Below, piece by piece: positions 43,323 through 52,517 of a DNA stretch of 64,000 nucleotides. Within the stretch, counting starts at the first letter, position 1; the number at the start of each line of letters is the position of its first letter. Source of the DNA: JABDII01 sp963815325 (lineage in GTDB: Bacteria; Gemmatimonadota; Gemmatimonadetes; Gemmatimonadales; GWC2-71-9); the NCBI GenBank assembly GCA_963815325.1, contig CAWFGG010000007.1, positions 186,001 through 250,000 of the forward strand. The letters run 5' to 3'. The position numbers and the translations under genes are program-made. The notes beneath the pieces were generated by a model. The model made no database searches and had not been told where the DNA came from. It saw only the letters and a list, made by a program, of their open reading frames with translations.

Positions 43323-45035
43323 TCAGCGAATGCGCACCACGCCATAGCGCGCGGCGATGGTCGAAGACAGGGGTGCACCTGCGCCATTCCTCAAGCGAAG
43401 TTCCAGGGAATCAGCTGACGCGCTTTGCGTGACCACAATGTGCCGTCCGCTGCCGCTCCGCAGGGTCCCGGTGCGCGTGTAGGTCCCGTTCACACTCTGA
43501 TCGGGCACCAGCGGATAGGGCCGCGGGAAGGTGCCGGGCGCCTGTTGGTTGAGCGAGGCGAAGGTGCTCCGGAAGTTCCAACTGTCGTATTGCAGCCGGG
43601 TGCTCTGCGGCGTGAAGCCCGTGAGATTGTCCAAATAGTTGGCGAGCTGCCACTCCGGAACGAGTGTCGAGAACGCGACCCCCGTCGCGGCCGCAACGTT
43701 GGCCGACCCGGCACGGGTCGTCTGGACCAGGGCGCGCGTCAGGTTGGCACCGTTGGGGTCGGAATCGAAGTGATCGGCAATCCAGCGGATGAACAGCCAG
43801 TTGGCACCCCGCTCCTTGAGCGTCCCCGTGGAATTCCCCGGCGTAATCAGAAAGGTCACCTCGGGATCTTCCAAATAATCGTACGCATTGCTCACATTGC
43901 CGGTCAAAAATTGGGAGAATCGGTCGGGAGCGGTCCCGAGGGCGAAACCGTCCGGCAACAGCCTCCCACCGAGTTCCTCGGCGAAGTGCGACAACGCCTC
44001 GTTGAGCCAGGTGTCCTCCGCCTGCCCCGAGCGCACCAGCACGCGTTGGTTGAAACTGATCATGTGCTGGAATTCATGAATGAATGTCGGCGGAAGAATC
44101 GACTCGACGAAGTTCTTGCTCACCGTGCAGGACGGATTGGCGGGATCGGGCACGAACCCGTAGAAGATCTCTCCCCCGTTCGAGTTGGCCATGCCGGGGA
44201 AGAGGTCCAGCCCGAAGAAGAAGCCCAGGATGACACTGCCGGTGGAATTGCAGTTGCCGCTCAGCGCGTTCACCGCGTCGGTCAGGAGAATGATCGCAAC
44301 ATTGTTGGTATCGAGGTCCGACTCCGCACCGAAGGCGGCGCTGTCGATCGAGTACATGTTGACGGCGCCGGCAGTGCCGCCATCGAACAACATCCCCAGT
44401 GAATCGATGTCCGCCTGGGTGAGGCCGCCGGCCGGTACCGTATCATCCAGGTAGATGGCGCCCCTCGGGCCGACGTACTTGGCGGTGGCCGTGACGGTAA
44501 CGAAGCTGCTGCACGACGTCTCCGCACACACCTGGAAATCCCGCTGATCGCCGACGGGCGGCGGCACCGAAAGCGCGGTGCTGACCGCTCCCCTCGAGAA
44601 CTGGGCGCGGGGGTCGCGTGCCAGCTCCCGCTCGCGCTGCCTGAGGCTCAGGTGGAATCGATCGGCCGGAAGCGAGGGTCGGAACGCCCGGAGGGCCGGC
44701 GAGGGCAGCGCACCTCGGGCAGCCGTTGCCACCCCTGCCGCGGGCTGCCCCGTCAGGGTGTAGGCCTCGCTGATACCCGCCGGAGTCTCAGTGCCGGCGG
44801 TCGATACCGCCACCACCAGGTGCTCCGAACCGCCGACGCCGGCCGAGGGAAGCTTGAGGCAGCCGCCGGAGGTGAGCGGGTCGACCAGGACATGGGCACC
44901 GGCCGCCAGCGCAGACGCGGGCGTGGTGGCACAATTCAAGGCGGGGGGCGGTGGCGGCGGAGCGACGGGATCGGCTCCGCCGCAGGCGGCCAGCCAGGCG
45001 GCCGGCAGGACAATCAGGAGGGACAGATGCTTCAC
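43323..45035 (-). CDS. Zinc metalloprotease lipoprotein, M30 (hyicolysin)-like
   Basis: 570 residues from GTG 45035, with GGAG nine bases upstream. Lipoprotein signal LPAAWLAACGG, then a Pro-rich spacer. The zinc site is FIHEFQHMISFNQR near residue 335, with AEDTWLNEALSHFAEELGG about 20 residues later supplying further ligands, as in M30-type enzymes. Cysteine pairs (VCAETSC, GNCNSTG) suggest disulfides. Surface or extracellular. The C-terminal beta-rich part resembles a pre-peptidase or bacterial Ig-like tail. Confidence 0.75.
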   Translation of the reverse strand: MKHLSLLIVLPAAWLAACGGADPVAPPPPPPALNCATTPASALAAGAHVLVDPLTSGGCLKLPSAGVGGSEHLVVAVSTAGTETPAGISEAYTLTGQPAAGVATAARGALPSPALRAFRPSLPADRFHLSLRQRERELARDPRAQFSRGAVSTALSVPPPVGDQRDFQVCAETSCSSFVTVTATAKYVGPRGAIYLDDTVPAGGLTQADIDSLGMLFDGGTAGAVNMYSIDSAAFGAESDLDTNNVAIILLTDAVNALSGNCNSTGSVILGFFFGLDLFPGMANSNGGEIFYGFVPDPANPSCTVSKNFVESILPPTFIHEFQHMISFNQRVLVRSGQAEDTWLNEALSHFAEELGGRLLPDGFALGTAPDRFSQFLTGNVSNAYDYLEDPEVTFLITPGNSTGTLKERGANWLFIRWIADHFDSDPNGANLTRALVQTTRAGSANVAAATGVAFSTLVPEWQLANYLDNLTGFTPQSTRLQYDSWNFRSTFASLNQQAPGTFPRPYPLVPDQSVNGTYTRTGTLRSGSGRHIVVTQSASADSLELRLRNGAGAPLSSTIAARYGVVRIR

Positions 45036-45081
45036 GACGAGGGCTCCGTGGTGGGAGGCTGGAAACGCGGCCGAACGCCGC

Positions 45082-45111
45082 AAGATATGGTATTGCAACG
45101 TCTTTTGACAA
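45082..45111 (-). promoter_or_regulatory. Candidate promoter of the metalloprotease gene
   Basis: On the minus strand: TTGTCA, 18 bases, TATCTT; transcription would start about 40 bases before the GTG at 45035. The -35 overlaps that of the divergent dnaE promoter. Confidence 0.5.
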
Positions 45112-45133
45112 TCGTAGAGTGGCCGGGTAGCTT
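45105..45133 (+). promoter_or_regulatory. Candidate promoter of dnaE
   Basis: TTGACA at 45105-45110, a 17-base spacer, TAGCTT at 45128-45133. The message would have an untranslated leader of about 155 bases before dnaE. Confidence 0.5.
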
Positions 45134-45297
45134 GAGTCAGTGACCGTGATTTACTGACCCTCCCGGGCCCGATAGCGGGGTATTGCGTCGGCCAACACCG
45201 GGAGGGATGTCCTTCTTCAGTACCCCGGCCCCGCCCCTGCCGGCGCAGCTACCATGCCAGGCGAGGGCACCGCGGCGGCTCGGGCGGTGGGTAACCC

Positions 45298-48200
45298 ATG
45301 GCGTTCGTCCACCTCCATACCCATAGCGAGTATTCCCTGCTCGACGGGGCGAACCGGGTCCATGACCTGGTCGATCACGTCAAGCAGCTGGGGATGGACA
45401 GTCTCGCCATCACCGACCATGGCAACATGCACGCCGCCTGGACCTTTTACGAGGCGGCCAAGGCCAAGCAGATCCGGCCGATTCTGGGTTGCGAGGCCTA
45501 TCTCGCGTTCGGCTCCCGCCGCGAGCAGCAGAAGCCGCCCTGGGCCCCCGCCCCGTATAGCCACCTGGTCCTCCTGGCCAAGAACAAGGTCGGCTATCAC
45601 AACCTGGTTCGCCTCACGTCGATCGGATACCTAGAAGGGTTCTACCGCCGGCCCCGGATCGACAAGGAGGTGCTGGCCGAGCACGCAGACGGACTGGTGT
45701 GCCTGGCCGCGTGCCTGTCGGGCGAGATCGCGCTGTACCTGCGCCAGGGCGCGTACGACAAGGCGAGAGAATCGGCCCAGTGGTTCGCCCGCACCTTCGG
45801 GCCAAACGGTTTTTGGCTGGAAATCCAGAAGCACGGGATTCCCGAGGAGGAAGTGGTCGCGGCGGGCATGTTGCGATTGGCCGACGAACTCGGTGTCGGC
45901 GTGGTCGCGACGAACGACGCGCACTACTTGCGGCGCGAGGACGCGGAGGCCCACGACGTGCTGCTCGCGATCGGCACTGGGAGCGACCTCGACGATCCCA
46001 ACCGATTCCGGTTTACCGGACAGGAGTCGTACGTCAAATCCGAATCGGAAATGCAGGCGCTTTTTCCCGATCATCCTGAGACCCTGGCAAACACTCAGGA
46101 CATCGCAAATCTCTGCGAATTCACTTTTGAAAAGCAGTACCTGGTACCGCAGTTTCCGCGGCCGGCCGAGTTCGCATCGGACGAAGATCTCCTCGCCCAT
46201 CTCGCCACCCGTGGCGCGGCCGACCGCTATGGCTCGCCGGCGCCGCCCGCCGTGGAGGAGCGCCTCCGCTACGAACTCGGCGTCATCAATGCCTCGGGAT
46301 ACGCCGGGTATTTCCTGATCGTCCAGGACATCATTGCGGCCGCGCGTGAACGTGGCATACCGGTGGGACCGGGCCGCGGCTCGGCCGCCGGCTCGCTGGT
46401 GGCCTATGCCTTGGGCATCACGGACGTGGACCCGCTCCGGTTCGACCTCCTGTTCGAGCGGTTCCTGAACCCCGAACGGATCTCGATGCCGGACATCGAC
46501 GTGGACTTCTGCTTCGAGCGGCGCGGCGAGGTCATCGAGTATGTCCGTCAACGGTACGGGCGGGCCAGCGTCGGCCAGATCATCACCTTCGGGACGCTCA
46601 AGGCTCGGGCGGCCATCAAGGACGTCGCGCGCGTTCTCAAGCTGCCGCCCGCCGAGGCCGACAAGATAACCAAGCTCATTCCCTCCGGCCCGGCGTTCAG
46701 TCTCACCATTCCGGAAGCGATCAAGAAGGTCAAAGAACTGCGGGACCTCACCTCGCGCGGTGAGGTGTACCGCCGCCTGGTCGATCTCGGCGCGCGCATC
46801 GAGGGGATCGCCCGCCACGCCAGCGTCCACGCGGCCGGCGTCGTTATCGCGCCCGGCCCCCTCCATGAATACGTCCCGGTCTGTACCACGCCTACCAAGG
46901 GCGCCGGCCAGAGCAGCAGCGGCGAGGACGTCATCATAACGCAGTACGACATGTTGGGGCTCGAGAAGGTCGGGATGCTGAAGATGGACCTGCTCGGCCT
47001 CAAGACGCTCACCGTCATCCACGACGCGGTGCAAATGATCGAACAACGCCATGGTGAGCGTATCGAGATCGGGAAGCTTCCGGTGGATGACGCGGACGTC
47101 TACGACTTGCTCCGACGGGGGCAGACGGCCGGCGTCTTCCAATTCGAGTCGCCGCTGGCGACCGACATGCTTCGCAGCATGAAGTGCGACCGCTTCGACG
47201 ATCTCGTGGCGTGCAACGCGCTCATGCGACCGGGTCCGTTGGACACCGGTATGCACACGGTGTTCATCCGCCGCAAGCTGGGCCACGAAAAGGTGACGTA
47301 CCCGCACGAAATACTCCGCGAGGTCCTCGAACCGACGTATGGCGTTATCACGTACCAAGAGCAGGTCATGCGCATCGCCAACGTCCTCGCGGGGTTCAGC
47401 CTGGCGGAAGCCGACGTGCTCCGGAAGGCGGTCGGGAAGAAGATTCCCGCCCTCATTCGGAAGGAGCTCGGGCGATTCGTGACGCGGGGGGTGGAACAGG
47501 GGCACCCCCGCAAGCTGATGGAGGAGATTGCCAGCCAGATCGAGACGTTCGGCCGATACGGCTTCAACAAGTCACACTCGGTAGCGTACTCGATGCTCTC
47601 GTACCAAACCGCCTGGCTCAAGACGCATTACCCGGCGGAATTCATGGCCGCGCTCTTGTCCTCGGAAATCGGCAACACCGATAAGGTGGTCCAATACATC
47701 AATGCCGCGCGCGACATGGATCTCGAGGTGTTGCCGCCGGACGTCAACGAATCAGGCTTCAAGTTCACCGTGGTGGGCACCCAGCGGATCCGGTTCGGCC
47801 TCGGGGCGGTGCGGAATGTCGGCCAGGGGGCGATTGCGTCGATCATCGAGGGTCGCGGGAGCGGCGGCGCGTTCACCTCGCTCCGGGATTTCATCGGCCG
47901 CATCGACGTGAGGCAATGCAACAAGCGGGTGCTCGAGTCGCTGATCGCGGCCGGCGCCTGTGATACGCTCGGTGGGCACCGGGCTCAATTGCTCGCCGCG
48001 AGCGACACCGCCCTCGCCGAGGCCCAACTGCTCCAGCAGGAGCGCGAGGTGGGGCAAGCATCGCTGTTCGGCGAGGGATCAGCGCGCGCTGCTCCCATCC
48101 AGCATGCGCTGCCCGACATCCCCGCATGGGAGGAGGCCGAGCGGCTGACGAAAGAAAAAGAAGTGCTGGGATTCTTCATTTCCGGCCATCCGCTCGAGAA

Positions 48201-48783
48201 CTTCCGCCATGAGGTGGAGCTGTTCGGCACGCGCACCGCGGCCACGCTGGGCCAATGGAGCGAGCATCAAGTCTCGATTGCGGCGATCATTACGCTCGTC
48301 AAGCGCCAGATCTCGAAGAAGACCGGCAAGGAGTACGCCCGCCTCACGTTGGAGGACTTTCACGGTACGGCGGAGGCCATCGTGTTTCCGGACACCTGGG
48401 CCAAACTGAATCAGGTCGTGGTTCAGGACGCGGCCATGCTCCTCGCCGGTGGCTACAGTACCCGGGACCGTGGAGAAGACAGCGCGCCGTTCGTGGTGGA
48501 GGGCGCCAGACCACTCGAGGATTTGCGCACGTCCGGCGCGGTGGGCGTCACACTGCGGTGGAGAGCCCCCGAAGCGCCACAACCCGAGGCGGTGCACCAG
48601 GCGGTCGCGCTCATGGCGGCGCATCCGGGACCGGGGCCGGTCTATATTGAGTGGAGTGACGGAAACGGGGAATCACTCCGCATGCGGTCACGGCGGCTCC
48701 GCGTCACTCCAGAGGAAGACTTGATCCATGCGCTCCGCGATCTCTTCGGCGTGGAAGCGGTCCACATCGTGAAGGCGGACTGA
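45298..48783 (+). CDS. dnaE: DNA polymerase III subunit alpha
   Basis: 1161 residues, the standard DnaE1 length. N-terminal PHP domain (FVHLHTHSEYSLLDGA, AITDHGNMHAAW) with its metal histidines kept. Palm: GPGRGSAAGSLVAYALGI near residue 360 and PDIDVDFCFERRGEVIEYV near 398, holding the catalytic aspartates. Fingers follow, then helix-hairpin-helix about residues 830-870, a clamp-binding peptide QASLF near residue 920 and an OB-fold about 990-1070. Replicative polymerase. Followed after one base by accA; head of a plus-strand run accA-ricT-metG. Confidence 0.95.
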   Translation: MAFVHLHTHSEYSLLDGANRVHDLVDHVKQLGMDSLAITDHGNMHAAWTFYEAAKAKQIRPILGCEAYLAFGSRREQQKPPWAPAPYSHLVLLAKNKVGYHNLVRLTSIGYLEGFYRRPRIDKEVLAEHADGLVCLAACLSGEIALYLRQGAYDKARESAQWFARTFGPNGFWLEIQKHGIPEEEVVAAGMLRLADELGVGVVATNDAHYLRREDAEAHDVLLAIGTGSDLDDPNRFRFTGQESYVKSESEMQALFPDHPETLANTQDIANLCEFTFEKQYLVPQFPRPAEFASDEDLLAHLATRGAADRYGSPAPPAVEERLRYELGVINASGYAGYFLIVQDIIAAARERGIPVGPGRGSAAGSLVAYALGITDVDPLRFDLLFERFLNPERISMPDIDVDFCFERRGEVIEYVRQRYGRASVGQIITFGTLKARAAIKDVARVLKLPPAEADKITKLIPSGPAFSLTIPEAIKKVKELRDLTSRGEVYRRLVDLGARIEGIARHASVHAAGVVIAPGPLHEYVPVCTTPTKGAGQSSSGEDVIITQYDMLGLEKVGMLKMDLLGLKTLTVIHDAVQMIEQRHGERIEIGKLPVDDADVYDLLRRGQTAGVFQFESPLATDMLRSMKCDRFDDLVACNALMRPGPLDTGMHTVFIRRKLGHEKVTYPHEILREVLEPTYGVITYQEQVMRIANVLAGFSLAEADVLRKAVGKKIPALIRKELGRFVTRGVEQGHPRKLMEEIASQIETFGRYGFNKSHSVAYSMLSYQTAWLKTHYPAEFMAALLSSEIGNTDKVVQYINAARDMDLEVLPPDVNESGFKFTVVGTQRIRFGLGAVRNVGQGAIASIIEGRGSGGAFTSLRDFIGRIDVRQCNKRVLESLIAAGACDTLGGHRAQLLAASDTALAEAQLLQQEREVGQASLFGEGSARAAPIQHALPDIPAWEEAERLTKEKEVLGFFISGHPLENFRHEVELFGTRTAATLGQWSEHQVSIAAIITLVKRQISKKTGKEYARLTLEDFHGTAEAIVFPDTWAKLNQVVVQDAAMLLAGGYSTRDRGEDSAPFVVEGARPLEDLRTSGAVGVTLRWRAPEAPQPEAVHQAVALMAAHPGPGPVYIEWSDGNGESLRMRSRRLRVTPEEDLIHALRDLFGVEAVHIVKAD

Positions 48784-48784
48784 T

Positions 48785-49750
48785 ATGGCCTCGTCGCTGT
48801 ACACGCTGGAATTCGAGAAGCCGCTGGTCGAACTCGAGCGGGAAATCGAGGACCTCAAGCGTGTCGGAACCGAGCGCCACATCGACGTGGCCGAGCAGGT
48901 GGACCAGTTGGAGAAGAAGCTGCGTGCGCTGCAAGCCGAGATCTACAGCGGGCTCTCGCCGATGCAGCGCGTCCAAGTTGCCCGGCATCCCCGCCGGCCG
49001 TACACGCTCGATTACCTGAGCACCATCTTCACTGACTTCATCGAGCTCCATGGTGACCGGACCTATCGCGATGACCTGGCCATTGTGGGCGGGTGGGCCA
49101 GGTTGACGGGCGATACGGTGATGGTGATCGGGCACCAGAAGGGCCGGGACACTAAAGAGAACTTGAAGCGGAACTTCGGTATGCCACATCCCGAGGGCTA
49201 CCGCAAGGCGCTGCGCCTGATGAAGCTCGCCGCGAAGTTTTCCGCCCCGGTCATCACCTTGGTGGACACGCCCGGCGCCTACCCCGGCCTGGGAGCCGAG
49301 GAGCGCGGGCAATCCGAGGCGCTGGCCCGGAACATCTTGGAGATGGCGGCGCTGCCGACTCCATCCATCTGTGTGGTGATCGGCGAGGGCGGCTCCGGCG
49401 GTGCCCTGGCTCTGGGGGTGGCCGACCGGATCTTGATGCTCGAGAACTCGGTGTATTCCGTCATCTCGCCCGAGGGGTGCGCCGCCATCTTGTGGAATGA
49501 CGCGGCCCAGCGCGAACGGGCGGCGTCGGCCTTGAAACTCACCGGCGACGACCTGCTTCGACTCGGCGTCATCGACGAGATCATCGCCGAGCCGACGGGC
49601 GGGGCGCACACCGATCCGGAGGCGACGGAGGAAGCCGTGCGCGAGGCGCTCATCCGCCACGTCACCGAGCTCAGGCGCACCCGTCCCGATAAGCTCGTAC
49701 GCCGACGGGCCAGCAAATACGCAGCGATCGGCGCGTTCAGCGAGAGCTGA
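48785..49750 (+). CDS. accA: Acetyl-CoA carboxylase, carboxyltransferase subunit alpha
   Basis: 321 residues, normal AccA length. Helical N-terminus (FEKPLVELEREIEDLKRV), then RPYTLDYLSTIFTDFIELHGDR, GRDTKENLKRNFGMPHPEG, ITLVDTPGAYPGLGAEERGQ and VVIGEGGSGGALALGVADR. Pairs with AccD (not in the window) for the carboxyl transfer that makes malonyl-CoA. Linkage dnaE-accA is common in bacteria. Stop overlaps the ricT ATG (TGATG). Confidence 0.95.
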   Translation: MASSLYTLEFEKPLVELEREIEDLKRVGTERHIDVAEQVDQLEKKLRALQAEIYSGLSPMQRVQVARHPRRPYTLDYLSTIFTDFIELHGDRTYRDDLAIVGGWARLTGDTVMVIGHQKGRDTKENLKRNFGMPHPEGYRKALRLMKLAAKFSAPVITLVDTPGAYPGLGAEERGQSEALARNILEMAALPTPSICVVIGEGGSGGALALGVADRILMLENSVYSVISPEGCAAILWNDAAQRERAASALKLTGDDLLRLGVIDEIIAEPTGGAHTDPEATEEAVREALIRHVTELRRTRPDKLVRRRASKYAAIGAFSES

Positions 49751-50859
49751 TGCCGCAGACCGTCGAAGTCCGGTTCAAGGGCACCCGCCGGGACTTTTTC
49801 GTCTGGCCAGCGGCCGACGACCCCCTCCGGCTCAAGGAGGGGGTCATCGTCGAGGTGGATCGCGGCCGTGACTTCGGCTGGGTCAGCGCGGTCAGCGAAG
49901 TGGCGCTCAAGAAATGCGGCGATGGCTGCAGCGGGTGCGACATCGGACCCAAGCCCGCGACCGACCCCCGTAACGTCATTCGTCGCGCCAGCCAGCAGGA
50001 CATCACGACCGCCAACGAGCTCAGACGCATCGAAGAGGACATCCGCCGCAAGGTCATCGAACGGGTACGCAGCCACAATCTGACCATGAAGGTCAGCGAC
50101 GCGGAATGGCAGTGGGACCGCCGCAAGCTCAGCATCTTCTTCACGGCGGAGCATCGCGTCGACTTCCGCGCGCTGGTTCGCGACTTGGCCGCGCAGTTCC
50201 GGACCCGGATCGACCTCCGACAGATCGGCGTCCGGGACGAAGCAGCCCGGTTGACGGGCATCGGGCGCTGCGGCCGCGAGTACTGTTGCTCGACCTGGTT
50301 GCCCGAGCTCTCACCCGTGAGTCTGAGCCTGGCCAAGGACCAGCACTTGGCGCTGAATCCGTCCCAAATATCCGGCGGCTGCGGGCGTTTGCTGTGCTGT
50401 CTCAAGTACGAGCACGACTTCTACGTCACGACCCGGAAGCGCTTCCCCAAAGAAGGCAAGGACCTCCTGACCGAGCGCGGCAAGGAGCGGGTCGTCGCGG
50501 TCGACATCTTCCGCGAGCGGGTGTTCCTCCGAAGCGCCGACCACGGGCCGCGGATCGTGCCGCTGGTCGCGCTCCAGGAGGAAATCGAACGCGCGCGGGC
50601 ACACCCGACGACCGGTGCCGGTCCGGCGGCGGCGGCGGCGGCCCCGGCTCCCGCGACGTCAGCACCTCGAGCGCCCGAAGCGCCTGGCGCGACCGAAGCA
50701 ACCCAAGCGACCGAAGCGACCGCCGACCGGTCGGCCGAGCCGACCCCACCCCACGAAGCAGCGAAAGGACGCCGGCGGGGACGCGGGCGAGGACGCGGAC
50801 GGCGCCGGGGCAGGAAACCGCCCGGCTCCACCCCGGGGGACGGGAGCAAGAGTGACTAA
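49750..50859 (+). CDS. ricT: RicT (YaaT/PSP1 domain) with long basic RG-rich tail
   Basis: 369 residues against about 275 in Bacillus. PSP1 domain to about residue 270 with conserved cysteines KKCGDGCSGCD (near 57), GRCGREYCCSTW (near 175) and GGCGRLLCCLKYEHDF (near 212), which in RicT take part in 4Fe-4S binding with RicA and RicF. The last about 85 residues are foreign to the family core: an Ala/Pro/Thr-rich linker, then GRRRGRGRGRGRRRGRKPPG. Roles in Bacillus include RNase Y-dependent mRNA maturation. Overlaps metG by eight bases. Confidence 0.85.
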   Translation: MPQTVEVRFKGTRRDFFVWPAADDPLRLKEGVIVEVDRGRDFGWVSAVSEVALKKCGDGCSGCDIGPKPATDPRNVIRRASQQDITTANELRRIEEDIRRKVIERVRSHNLTMKVSDAEWQWDRRKLSIFFTAEHRVDFRALVRDLAAQFRTRIDLRQIGVRDEAARLTGIGRCGREYCCSTWLPELSPVSLSLAKDQHLALNPSQISGGCGRLLCCLKYEHDFYVTTRKRFPKEGKDLLTERGKERVVAVDIFRERVFLRSADHGPRIVPLVALQEEIERARAHPTTGAGPAAAAAAPAPATSAPRAPEAPGATEATQATEATADRSAEPTPPHEAAKGRRRGRGRGRGRRRGRKPPGSTPGDGSKSD

Positions 50860-52363
50860 GTTCTACGTCACCACCGCCATCGATTACGCCAACGGCGATC
50901 CCCACCTGGGCCAGGCCCTGGAGAAGGTCGGGACGGATGCCATTGCCCGGTACCGGAGGCTCCGCGGCGACGACGTGCACTTCGTGATGGGGATGGACGA
51001 GCATTCCCAAAGCGTGGTCCAGGCGGCGGAGGCCAACGGCGTGTCGCCCCAGGCGTGGGTGGACCGCATGGCGGACCGATTTGCCGATCTCTACCACCGA
51101 CTCGACTGCAGCTACGACGACTGGATCCGGACCACGGAGCCGCGGCACAAGCGCGCCGTCGAGGCGCTCCTCACCCAGATTCGCACGCACAACCCCACCG
51201 ATCTCTTCGTCGACACCTACGAGGGACTCTACTGCAGCGGGTGCGAGGAGTTCAAACAGGACAGCCAAATCGCCGACGGGCGTTGTCTCGAACATCCCTC
51301 GCTCGAGCTCGCGGCAAAGAAAGAGGAAAACCACTTCTTCCGGTTGAGCCGCTACGGCGACTCGATGCTGCAGCTGATCCAGTCCGGAGAGTTCCTGGTC
51401 GAGCCCGCGATCCGGCGCAACGAGATCATCCGGCTCCTCGAGAACGGGCTGCAAGATATCTCCATCTCACGGGCCCGCTTTCCCTGGGGAATTCCCTTCC
51501 CCGGCGATCCGGATCACACGGTGTACGTGTGGTTCGACGCGCTCATCAACTACCTCTCCGCGACCGGCTTTCCCGACCCCGGGTATGAGCGACTGTGGCC
51601 GGCCGAACTCCACGTCATCGGCAAAGGCATCACCCGGTTTCACTGCGTGGTCTGGCCTGCGATGCTCGCGAGCGCCGGCCTGCCCCTGCCGCGACAGATC
51701 TGGGCGCACGGCTACATCCAGTGGGAAGGCGCCAAGATGTCGAAGACCGCGGGGACGGCCGTGTCGCTGGAGTCGGCCATGGAGCGCCACGGCACCGATG
51801 CGCTCAGGTACTTTCTGCTCCGGGAAGTCGGCTTCGAAGCGGACGGCAACTTCACCTGGGACCGGTTCGACGAGCGCTACGTGGCCGACCTCGCGGACGG
51901 ACTCGGCAACCTCGTCTCCCGAACCCTGGCTATGCTCGATAAGTATCGCGGGGGCATCGTGCCGCCGTCCCCGCACGGTACGTCGCTCGATCAGGCCGGG
52001 CTCGATGTGCTCGAACGCTACGCAGCTCGGATGGACGCCCTTGACCTCCGGGGTGGGTTGGAGGCGGCGTGGATCCTCGTGGCCCGAGCCAACCAGTACA
52101 TCGTCGAAGCGGCGCCCTGGACGCTCGCCAAGGAGGCCAAGGATGCGGACCTCGATGCCGCCCTTGGGACCCTTGCAAGATGCCTGTATCGCCTGGCGCT
52201 CATGACGGACCCCTTCATGCCTGCCAAGACGGCCCGGCTCTGGGAGGGGCTCGGCCAGACCGTGGGGGCGCAGCGAACCTGGGAGTCCGGCACCGCCCCA
52301 CCGGTTGAAGGCAGCCCGACCCGGCGGGTTGAGATCCTATTCCCCAAGGAAACTCAGGGCTAA
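50852..52363 (+). CDS. metG: Methionyl-tRNA synthetase
   Basis: 503 residues from GTG 50852. Class I signature DPHLGQAL in place of HIGH, within TTAIDYANGDPHLGQALEKV, and KMSKTAG in place of KMSKS near residue 294. A single CxxC (YCSGCEEF near residue 127), with a further Cys at DGRCLEH, marks the connective-peptide knuckle. Anticodon domain about 370-480. It lacks the C-terminal tRNA-binding (Arc1p-like) dimerisation domain of longer MetG forms. Start placed at GTG because GGGGGACGGGAG precedes it and the product then begins TKFYVTTAIDY. Confidence 0.93.
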   Translation: MTKFYVTTAIDYANGDPHLGQALEKVGTDAIARYRRLRGDDVHFVMGMDEHSQSVVQAAEANGVSPQAWVDRMADRFADLYHRLDCSYDDWIRTTEPRHKRAVEALLTQIRTHNPTDLFVDTYEGLYCSGCEEFKQDSQIADGRCLEHPSLELAAKKEENHFFRLSRYGDSMLQLIQSGEFLVEPAIRRNEIIRLLENGLQDISISRARFPWGIPFPGDPDHTVYVWFDALINYLSATGFPDPGYERLWPAELHVIGKGITRFHCVVWPAMLASAGLPLPRQIWAHGYIQWEGAKMSKTAGTAVSLESAMERHGTDALRYFLLREVGFEADGNFTWDRFDERYVADLADGLGNLVSRTLAMLDKYRGGIVPPSPHGTSLDQAGLDVLERYAARMDALDLRGGLEAAWILVARANQYIVEAAPWTLAKEAKDADLDAALGTLARCLYRLALMTDPFMPAKTARLWEGLGQTVGAQRTWESGTAPPVEGSPTRRVEILFPKETQG

Positions 52364-52404
52364 ACTATTTGACAGTACAAGAGTTACACAGCGTGGCCCT
52401 CGCC

Positions 52405-52433
52405 TTGACACACAAGTTGCATCGGGTGATAAT
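52405..52433 (+). promoter_or_regulatory. Sigma-70-type promoter upstream of the M23 gene
   Basis: Exact TTGACA, a 17-base spacer, then GATAAT: the best vegetative promoter in the window. Transcription would start about 52440, leaving a leader of about 78 bases before ATG 52518. Confidence 0.7.
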
Positions 52434-52517
52434 GCACCCCGAGCGAGGACCGGCGGAGCCCACCTTGGCCCCGAACCTGCAGACTCAACCAAGCAGATCT
52501 AGCCTGGCGGACTCTTG

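Noticed and set aside
45631..47505. 624-codon minus-strand frame
   Set aside because: Antisense to dnaE; no start context and composition typical of a shadow.
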